Source: Nitriliruptoraceae bacterium | GTDB taxonomy: Bacteria > Actinomycetota > Nitriliruptoria > Nitriliruptorales > Nitriliruptoraceae | NCBI GenBank assembly: GCA_007121975.1 | Contig: SKJO01000065.1 | Location: 1 to 8,018, forward strand | DNA length: 8,018 bases | Reading direction: 5' to 3' | In this document: in pieces, positions 1 through 4,250 of the stretch | Layout of the letters: each line of letters opens with the position of its first letter | Numbering within the stretch: the stretch's first letter is position 1 | The notes under the pieces: model-generated | What the model saw: only the letters and a program-made list of their open reading frames with translations | The model's database searches: none | What the model was told of the DNA's origin: nothing | Position numbers and translations under genes: made by a program

Positions 1-39
1 ACGGGCCGGATGGGGACGGGCCGGATGGGGACGGGCCGG
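1..39 (+). repeat. 15-base tandem repeat encoding Gly-Pro-Asp-Gly-Asp
   Basis: Two perfect copies of ACGGGCCGGATGGGG (1-15 and 16-30) are followed by a partial copy (31-39). The period is a multiple of three and in frame with the gene, so copy-number changes would lengthen or shorten the linker without a frameshift. The array may extend left of the window. Confidence 0.85.
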
Positions 40-371
40 CGGGCGGCACCGACCTCGCGGACCTGGTCGCGGCCTGCGCCGCCGACGACGTCGAGGCCTG
101 CGACGAGCTGTACCGCGCCTCCGAGCCGGGCACCGCGCAGCGCGAGTTCGGCGACACCTGTGGCGAGCGCATCCCGGCCGGCACGGGGCGGTGGTGCGTC
201 GATGCGTTCGCCGACCCACTGGTCGCCCCGTGCATCACGGGTGACTTCGCGGTCTGCGACCAGTTGTGGCGCGAGTCCGAGCGCGACACCTGGGAGGCGG
301 TTGTGGCCGACACCTGCGGCTTCCGCCAGCCGGAGGGCACCGGCCGCTGGTGCGTGGAAGCGTTTGGCTGA
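1..371 (+). CDS. C-terminal part of a Cys-containing repeat protein (5' end outside window)
   Basis: The reading frame is open from the window edge to TGA at 369-371, so only the last roughly 122 residues are seen. It begins with a Gly-Pro-Asp-Gly-Asp repeat encoded by a 15-base tandem repeat, probably a flexible linker. Two tandem copies of a module of about 60 residues follow. Each has the pattern L-V-A-x-C, then V/A-C-D-x-L-x-R-x-S/E, then D-T-C-G, and ends in G-T-G-R-W-C-V-x-A-F, giving four matching Cys per copy. Similar C-terminal modules (A-C-x-x-G-D-x-x-A-C-D-x-L, then D-T-C-G) are familiar at the ends of actinobacterial membrane or exported proteins of unknown role; that comparison is from memory. 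The paired Cys suggest disulfides and an extracytoplasmic location, which is inference. No function is assigned. It is convergent with the ribokinase gene. Confidence 0.75.
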   Translation, partial: GPDGDGPDGDGPAGGTDLADLVAACAADDVEACDELYRASEPGTAQREFGDTCGERIPAGTGRWCVDAFADPLVAPCITGDFAVCDQLWRESERDTWEAVVADTCGFRQPEGTGRWCVEAFG

Positions 372-546
372 ACCCCGCGGGGATCCGCCGCCAGCGTTGC
401 GTTCCCCCCGGCACGGTGGTCCGCAGCGGCGTTGACCTTGTGGTGGGCGACATCGAAGGTCTCGTCGACCGTCCGTGTCGCACCGTGGCGTACCGCCTGC
501 CATCGCTGCCGGGTCAAGCGCCTGCCTCGCTCAACGGCAGCGGCAC

Positions 547-612
547 GGCGGGGCCTTGGTCCGGCGGGGCCCTGGTCCGGCGCGGACCCTGGACCGGCGC
601 GGACCCTGGACC
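547..612. repeat. Four-copy 16/17-base tandem repeat
   Basis: The units are 547-562, 563-578, 579-595 and 596-612. The first two share GGCGGGGCCYTGGTCC and the last two are identical GGCGCGGACCCTGGACC. The switch from GGTCC to GGACC between units 2 and 3 creates a perfect stem (GGTCCG at 574-579 with CGGACC at 583-588, loop GCG). A separate hairpin follows directly: CGCCAAC at 615-621 pairs with GTTGGCG at 626-632. Confidence 0.7.
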
Positions 613-678
613 GGCGCCAACGCGGGTTGGCGTCCGCGGCCGGGACGGAGAACGGCTGACGTGCCGGGCGGGGAGCGA

Positions 679-711
679 CGGCTGCCGAACCTGTTGGGGG
701 TTCGGCAGCCG
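679..711. terminator. Perfect 13-bp hairpin, possible terminator
   Basis: CGGCTGCCGAACC (679-691) pairs perfectly with GGTTCGGCAGCCG (699-711) across a 7-base loop. It lies about 310 bases past the stop of the left-hand gene and has no T-run on either side, so it is not a classical rho-independent terminator. Actinobacterial terminators often lack the T-tract, and its place between converging genes fits. It could also be a protein-binding or repeat element. Confidence 0.45.
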
Positions 712-810
712 GGCCACGGCGGTAGGCCCGTGCGACGGTCGGGCGTCGCGTGCTTCAGCCCCGCAACGTCTCGCATGGGTCGGACGGCTGACGGGCACGT
801 CGAACAGCCC

Positions 811-866
811 GAAGCGATGCCGCGGAAGCGATACCGCGGAAGCAATGCCGCGGAAGCGCCGCTGCC
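811..866. repeat. 14-base tandem repeat, about 3.5 copies
   Basis: The units are GAAGCGATGCCGCG (811-824), GAAGCGATACCGCG (825-838) and GAAGCAATGCCGCG (839-852), plus a decayed copy starting GAAGCG (853-866). A further isolated copy, GAAGCGATGCCGGG followed by GAAGCG, lies at 902-921. There are no spacers, so this is not a CRISPR array. A 14-base period is not a multiple of three, which supports a non-coding character. Confidence 0.75.
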
Positions 867-990
867 CGCGCAGACGCACGGGATCGTGCGCCGAACGCGC
901 CGAAGCGATGCCGGGGAAGCGCCCACGTGCGCAGGATGCGCGTTGTTGTGCGCCTGCCGGCGTCAGCGGGCGAGATACGAGGCCGTCCGG

Positions 991-1042
991 GGATGTGGCG
1001 TACCCAGACGGACGCCCATGTCCGTCTGGGTACGCCGCATCC
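991..1042. repeat. REP-like long hairpin 1 (23-bp stem, 6-base loop)
   Basis: The arm 991-1013 pairs with 1020-1042 over all 23 positions, with one G-U pair and the rest Watson-Crick, around the loop GCCCAT. The arm core is GGCGTACCCAGACGGAC. A related sequence recurs at 1083-1105 in the second hairpin. A strong stem-loop in a convergent spacer with a related neighbour is the usual setting of repetitive extragenic palindromes. It could also stop transcription from both sides. Confidence 0.7.
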
Positions 1043-1057
1043 TCCACGCTGGACCAC

Positions 1058-1101
1058 GCGGCGTACGCAACCGGACAGCCATGACCGTCTGCGTACGCCG
1101 C
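1058..1101. repeat. REP-like hairpin 2, related to hairpin 1
   Basis: GCGGCGTACGCA (1058-1069) pairs perfectly with TGCGTACGCCGC (1090-1101), and the inner part pairs imperfectly around a GCCAT loop like that of hairpin 1. The right arm with flank, GACCGTCTGCGTACGCCGCA (1083-1102), differs from the corresponding right arm of hairpin 1 at only two positions. The two hairpins thus form a tandem pair of one repeat family. Confidence 0.65.
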
Positions 1102-1290
1102 ATCCCGCCGCACGCCAGCCCCCCCCCACCCCACGAGCGACAAGCGCACTCTGCACGACACAGAACGCACACCACGCACACCGGCGCTGCCGTGGAAACG
1201 GCCCGGAATCTGGCCGTGTGTCAGGCTCCACCTCGGAGCAGCGCCTGCCGGCCCCACGAACCCAGACCCGACGAACATGCGCCAAACGCG

Positions 1291-2238
1291 CTAGCGGGGG
1301 GTGCGCCAGACGCCTGCTCCTCCTGCGGCCCCGTCCTCATGTTCGTCGAGGCGGGAGCGCAACTCCTGCGCATCCGGGAAGCTCGTCTGTGCGCCGAATC
1401 CTTCCACGGCCAGGGCGCCGACCGCGGCTGCGGCGCGCACCGCTTCGACGAGCCCTGCCCCCCGGGCGAGCGTTGCGGCCAGGCCCCCGACGAACGCATC
1501 CCCCGCCCCGGTGGTGTCGACCACCCGCGCGTGAAACGCCGGCTGCCGTACCTCGGGCTGCCCGGTGCGCAGCAGCCGCGCCCCGCGCGCACCGAGGGTC
1601 TCGATCACGGCACCGCCGATCTCGGTGAGCAGGGCAGGGGCACCACCGGGTGCAAGCAACGCCGCCTCGTGTTCGTTGGGCACGAGCACATCGCAGGCCG
1701 CGAGCACCTCGGCGTCGACGCGAGCGGCCGGTGCCGGGTTCAGCACCGTCCTGGCGCCCACACGACGAGCCGACTCGAAGGCGGCGGCGACGACCTCGGT
1801 CGTGACCTCGAGGTTGCTGACCAGCACGTCGCCGGGACCGACCCGCGCAGCGACTCGTGCCGCGACGTCCGGTGGGTGCAGGTGGTGGTTGGCGCCGGCG
1901 GCGATCGCGATCAGGTTCTCCCCGGAGGCGTCCACGAGGATCTGGGCCACTCCGGTGGGGGCCTCGACCGCGTGCACCGCCGAGGTGTCGACCCCGGCCG
2001 CCGTCAGGTGACGCAGTGCAAGGCGGGCGTGGTCGTCATGGCCGACCGCTGCGATGAGCATGGTCGGAACCCCGAGGCGGGCCGCGGCCACGGCCTGGTT
2101 TGCGCCCTTGCCGCCGGGATGGACGCTGAAGTCGCCCCCACCGACCGTCTCGCCAGGCGCCGGAAACCGCGGCACATGGGTGACCAGATCGACGTTGACG
2201 GACCCGACGACCAGAACTCGATGCGGCGGCGCGCCCAT
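1291..2238 (-). CDS. rbsK: Ribokinase (PfkB carbohydrate kinase family)
   Basis: A 315-residue cytosolic sugar kinase, close to the usual ribokinase length of 300-310. It would phosphorylate D-ribose with ATP to ribose 5-phosphate, feeding the pentose phosphate pathway. The N-terminal strand G-S-V-N-V-D-L is followed by the substrate-binding signature GGKGANQ (42-48). An N-P-A-P-A motif and the N-E-H-E-A motif typical of ribokinases lie in the middle. The C-terminal signature DTTGAGDAF (241-249) holds the catalytic Asp247. The open frame extends further upstream, but ATG at 2238 is preceded by GGGAGG (2248-2253) nine bases away and by the family's normal N-terminus, so this start is firm. No ribose transporter or RbsD is adjacent, and the gene may be read alone or after the pilin-like gene 127 bases upstream. 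Another PfkB sugar kinase is the main alternative. Confidence 0.9.
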   Translation of the reverse strand: MGAPPHRVLVVGSVNVDLVTHVPRFPAPGETVGGGDFSVHPGGKGANQAVAAARLGVPTMLIAAVGHDDHARLALRHLTAAGVDTSAVHAVEAPTGVAQILVDASGENLIAIAAGANHHLHPPDVAARVAARVGPGDVLVSNLEVTTEVVAAAFESARRVGARTVLNPAPAARVDAEVLAACDVLVPNEHEAALLAPGGAPALLTEIGGAVIETLGARGARLLRTGQPEVRQPAFHARVVDTTGAGDAFVGGLAATLARGAGLVEAVRAAAAVGALAVEGFGAQTSFPDAQELRSRLDEHEDGAAGGAGVWRTPR

Positions 2239-2247
2239 GGCTGCTGG

Positions 2248-2253
2248 CCTCCC
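2248..2253 (-). promoter_or_regulatory. Ribosome binding site deciding the ribokinase start
   Basis: On the minus strand GGGAGG stands nine bases before ATG at 2238. The open frame runs on to 2679, so this site is what rules out the longer version. Confidence 0.75.
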
Positions 2254-2365
2254 GTGTCGGTGCGACCGGGACGCTCCCGGCAGCTCAGGTCCCATGCTGG
2301 CAGGTTCGAGCCGGCCCTGCGACGACCTGCAGGATCGCCGAGCCGCGTCGAAGGTTCGTAGGCGA

Positions 2366-2824
2366 TCAGTCGACGACCGGGCGGTGCTGCCGGCAACGTC
2401 CCTCGACGGGAGCGGGATGGGTGGTCGTCGCCCGCCAGTGCCGCTGTCCGGAGCGGTGACGAAACGACACGCAGCCGCGGGGCGCATCCACCTGCACGGT
2501 GCGTGCGTCGACGATCGCCCCCGGCTCGTAGCCCAGCGTAGTGAGCAGTGCGACCGCGGCAGCCCCCTCCGCGAGATCCCCCTCGGTGTTGGGTCCAGGA
2601 GCGCTCCCCGACTCGTCGACGATGAGTGCTGCGGTTGCACGGCGCAACTCGGCGTGAACCGCCAACGCCCGCGCGTCACGCTGGCGCTCGATCAGGAACG
2701 GCACGACGCCAACCAGCGCCACCGCGAGAACGATCGAGAGCACGACGAGCAGTTCGACCGCACGGTGGCTCCAGCCGATCAGTGCGCCCCGCCCACCGCG
2801 ATCGCTCCCCCGGCCCCACCGCAT
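2366..2824 (-). CDS. Small pilin-like / pseudopilin-like protein with a degenerate processing site
   Basis: A 152-residue protein with the layout of a type IV pilin. It has a short basic leader (1-19), then V-E-L-L-V-V-L-S-I-V and a hydrophobic helix to about residue 45, then a charged amphipathic helix (E-R-Q-R-D-A-R to about 68). A small globular part contains two Cys (118 and 144) placed like the C-terminal disulfide loop of pilins. Glu24 aligns with the conserved Glu+5 of mature pilins, but the expected Gly at -1 is Ser19 (sequence G-W-S-H-R-A-V-E), so cleavage by PilD is doubtful. ATG at 2824 has GGGGGAG (2833-2839) eight bases upstream. The gene is divergent from the canonical prepilin at 3121. 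I infer a minor pilin or assembly accessory; an unrelated single-span membrane protein is possible. Confidence 0.7.
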   Translation of the reverse strand: MRWGRGSDRGGRGALIGWSHRAVELLVVLSIVLAVALVGVVPFLIERQRDARALAVHAELRRATAALIVDESGSAPGPNTEGDLAEGAAAVALLTTLGYEPGAIVDARTVQVDAPRGCVSFRHRSGQRHWRATTTHPAPVEGRCRQHRPVVD

Positions 2825-2858
2825 CGTTGACGCTCCCCCGGCCCATCGCGTTGCTGAG
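2801..2858 (-). repeat. Imperfect tandem duplication over the start of the pilin-like gene
   Basis: Two adjacent copies of about 28 bases share CGCTCCCCCGGCCC (2803-2816 and 2831-2844) and continue with CAYCGCRTYG. Each copy holds an ATG and a GGGGGAG on the minus strand, so the G-run of the outer copy serves as ribosome binding site for the ATG of the inner copy. The offset is not a multiple of three, so the outer ATG (2847-2849) opens another frame. Confidence 0.6.
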
Positions 2859-2884
2859 ATCGTACGCGCGGGATGTGACCACGC

Positions 2885-2933
2885 CACCGTGCAGGCCCCA
2901 CGGTGTGGGGCCCGGGGCCTGCCCTCCACCGTG
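2885..2933. promoter_or_regulatory. Interlocking inverted repeats with mutually exclusive pairings
   Basis: CACCGTG (2885-2891) can pair with CACGGTG (2899-2905), which can also pair with a second CACCGTG (2927-2933). GGCCCCAC (2894-2901) pairs with GTGGGGCC (2905-2912), while CAGGCCCC (2892-2899) pairs with GGGGCCTG (2914-2921). All are perfect, and most exclude one another. In RNA this could switch between folds; in DNA it could be a cluster of operator half-sites. No known riboswitch class is recognised. Confidence 0.45.
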
Positions 2934-3046
2934 TCCCCGGACCGCCGACGGGGTGGCCGGCCGACCAGCGACCGGCCTGGGTTGCGACCGGGATCCTGAT
3001 CGGCTGGGACCAACGTCCTGACCGGCCCCGATGCACTGGACGCCGC

Positions 3047-3070
3047 ATTCAACATAGTTACCCTATAAAG
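3047..3070 (+). promoter_or_regulatory. A+T-rich island, probable promoter of the solenoid pilin gene
   Basis: This is one of the most A+T-rich stretches in the window. It contains TATAAA (3064-3069), a plausible -10 element about 50 bases before the TTG start. No convincing -35 hexamer stands 16-18 bases upstream. ATAG-TTACC-CTAT (3054-3066) is a small inverted repeat that could bind a regulator. Confidence 0.4.
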
Positions 3071-3075
3071 CACAT

Positions 3076-3111
3076 CACGGAGCGCCGCCTCGGCGCCGTG
3101 CACCGTCACGG
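3076..3111 (+). promoter_or_regulatory. Leader hairpin with two alternative pairings before the pilin ribosome binding site
   Basis: GCGCCG (3082-3087) pairs with CGGCGC (3091-3096) and is extended past a two-base bulge by CACG (3076-3079) with CGTG (3097-3100). Alternatively CCGTG (3096-3100) pairs with CACGG (3107-3111), whose last two bases start the G-run (3110-3115) used as ribosome binding site. The second fold would partly hide that site. Control of translation is inference. Confidence 0.4.
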
Positions 3112-3120
3112 GGGGATCCC

Positions 3121-4224
3121 TTGAACGCCCAACATCGCCGGACCGCACCACGTCACCAGCGTGCACATCCCGAGTCGGGACTCACCCTGCTCGAGTTACT
3201 GGTCGTCGTGCTCGTGATCGGCATCCTCGCCGCCATCGCGATCCCCAGCTACGCCTCGCAGCGCGAGTCAGCGTGGCGCTCGGCGGTGGTGAGCGACCTG
3301 CACAACGCCGCCATCACGGTCGAGTCCGAGGTCGTCAGCGGCCGCTATCCCCACCAGTTGCAGATTCCGGGACCGCCCGCCGCCGTCGCCCTCGGCGAGC
3401 CGCAGGCCAGCGGTCCGCGGATCCGGCTCAGCCCGGACGTCGAGGTGGTGTATGCGGTGAGCACCGATCGGGATCGCTTCTGTCTGACCGGCGGGCATCT
3501 GCGCCTGCAGGACGACCCGGTCGCGGTGTACGACTCGGGCGCCGGGGGCCTCACCGACGATTGCGGCTTCGATCCCTCCGCAGCACCGTCAGACACCCCA
3601 GCCGACACCCCGCCGCCGACCCCCGCCCCACCGCCGACCCCCGCCCCACCGCCGACCCCCGCCCCTGACGACGAGCGCCCCGACCCGGCAGATGGTGACA
3701 CGCCCGGGCAGGTTCCGGAGGATTCCGGGGGATCCAGCGACGCCGACGACCCCGGCGAGGAAGCACCGGAAGGCGACACCGAGGAAGCACCGGAAGGCGA
3801 CACCGAGGAAGCACTCGGACCGGCCTGCGTGCTCGAGAACAAGGTGCTGAGCGGCAACATCACGATCTCGGCGCAGGATGACTGCACCTACCGCAACGTC
3901 ACCATCTCCGGCAACGTCACGCTCGATGAAGGTGCCCGCCTGATCATCGAGGGCGGGGTCATCGCCGGAAACGTCACCGCCAACCGCGCCGAGGTGGTCG
4001 CACTCGCCGGCGTGAGCATCAGCGGCGATCTCACCGTGGAACGCACCGCGAGCGACGTCCTGATCACCGACAGCACGGTCAGCGGCAGCGGCGCCTTCCG
4101 GCACAACGCTGGGAACGTGACGATCGACGGCTCACGCTTCAGCGGCCACCTGCACGGCACCCGGAATGCGGGCGCGGTCCGCGTGACCGACACCGCTGTC
4201 GCCGGGCGGAACACGCTGGGCTGA
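3121..4224 (+). CDS. Type IV prepilin fused to a stalk and a C-terminal beta-solenoid domain
   Basis: The 367-residue product starts as a canonical prepilin. It has a basic 20-residue leader ending in Gly20, then mature L-T-L-L-E with Glu25 at +5, and a hydrophobic helix to about 44. A small pilin head follows to about 150, with Cys121 and Cys148 in the usual disulfide position. Next come a Pro-rich stalk (PPTPAP repeats, 164-182) and an acidic linker (183-232, two E-E-A-P-E-G-D-T units). Residues 236-367 form a repeat domain whose rungs begin [LIVF]-[SA]-G-x at 243, 262, 281, 300, 320, 340 and 360, a 19-20 residue period expected of a parallel beta-helix. TTG at 3121 is the only usable start (G-run at 3110-3115, five bases away). 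PilD at 7127 is the likely processing enzyme. Ordinary pilins of this type are about half this length. An adhesive or tip role is inferred. Confidence 0.88.
   Translation: MNAQHRRTAPRHQRAHPESGLTLLELLVVVLVIGILAAIAIPSYASQRESAWRSAVVSDLHNAAITVESEVVSGRYPHQLQIPGPPAAVALGEPQASGPRIRLSPDVEVVYAVSTDRDRFCLTGGHLRLQDDPVAVYDSGAGGLTDDCGFDPSAAPSDTPADTPPPTPAPPPTPAPPPTPAPDDERPDPADGDTPGQVPEDSGGSSDADDPGEEAPEGDTEEAPEGDTEEALGPACVLENKVLSGNITISAQDDCTYRNVTISGNVTLDEGARLIIEGGVIAGNVTANRAEVVALAGVSISGDLTVERTASDVLITDSTVSGSGAFRHNAGNVTIDGSRFSGHLHGTRNAGAVRVTDTAVAGRNTLG
3613..3666 (+). repeat. 18-base tandem repeat, three copies, encoding PPTPAP
   Basis: The units 3613-3630, 3631-3648 and 3649-3666 are identical except for the last base of the third. 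They are in frame and encode the Pro-rich stalk of the pilin. Near identity at DNA level points to recent expansion or slippage. Confidence 0.9.
3757..3813 (+). repeat. 24-base tandem repeat encoding E-E-A-P-E-G-D-T
   Basis: Two perfect copies (3757-3780 and 3781-3804) plus nine bases of a third (3805-3813) lie in frame in the acidic linker of the pilin. Length variation would change the linker by eight residues at a time. Confidence 0.9.
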
Positions 4225-4250
4225 GCAGGCGCGGCCGCGCGCTCAGCCCA
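4217..4250. terminator. Bidirectional hairpin containing both stop codons of the convergent genes
   Basis: TGGGCTGAGC (4217-4226) pairs perfectly with GCTCAGCCCA (4241-4250). The enclosed 14 bases contain the palindrome GCGCGGCCGCGC (4229-4240), so the stem can continue inward. The TGA of the pilin gene (4222-4224) and the TGA of the minus-strand gene (4243-4245) sit in opposite arms. No T-run follows. The 18-base intergenic gap makes it the only candidate terminator for both genes. Confidence 0.65.

Larger units (their letters stand above)
372..1290. other. Gene-free convergent spacer rich in short repeats and hairpins
   Basis: This 919-base stretch lies between two genes that point at each other. 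All six frames give long open readings here, but they are rich in Arg, Pro, Ala and Gly, carry no recognisable domain, and run through the nucleotide repeats in several frames at once. I read it as non-coding. It contains a GC-rich tandem repeat (547-612), a small hairpin (615-632), a 13-bp hairpin (679-711), a 14-base tandem repeat (811-866) and a pair of related REP-like hairpins (991-1101). A run of nine C lies at 1119-1127. From about 1130 to 1290 I see nothing specific. Confidence 0.6.
2825..3120. promoter_or_regulatory. Divergent control region between the two pilin-type genes
   Basis: This 296-base spacer lies between two divergently read pilin-type genes. Next to the minus-strand gene are the duplicated start region and TACGAT (minus strand, around 2860), a weak -10 candidate. 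The middle holds the interlocking inverted repeats at 2885-2933. The right end holds an A+T-rich island (3047-3070) and a leader hairpin before the TTG start. From about 2940 to 3040 I see nothing specific. Confidence 0.5.

Noticed and set aside
811..866. CRISPR array
   Set aside because: The units are 14 bases and directly adjacent, with no spacers and no cas genes.
266..1278. Open frames on both strands across the left spacer (for example 266-1084 plus and 514-1278 minus)
   Set aside because: Their translations are Arg/Pro/Ala low complexity that changes with the nucleotide repeats. None has a convincing ribosome binding site or domain.
2295..2330. tRNA-like T-arm (GGTTCGAG at 2303-2310)
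   Set aside because: The flanking bases do not form a 5-bp T-stem, and no acceptor, D or anticodon arm can be placed around it.
475..2361. A 628-codon open frame on the plus strand
   Set aside because: It is antisense to the ribokinase, runs through non-coding tandem repeats, has no recognisable domain, and results from stop-poor high-GC sequence.
2239..2679. N-terminal extension of the ribokinase frame
   Set aside because: It overlaps the pilin-like gene and adds nothing resembling the family, while ATG at 2238 has a good ribosome binding site.
2825..3120. Cyclic di-GMP riboswitch before the pilin genes
   Set aside because: The conserved core of the known class (GACGCAAAGCC-like) is absent on both strands.
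3551..4104. Minus-strand frames opposite the pilin stalk and solenoid
   Set aside because: They are mirror images of the in-frame repeats of the pilin gene, with Gly- and Ser-rich translations and no start signals.
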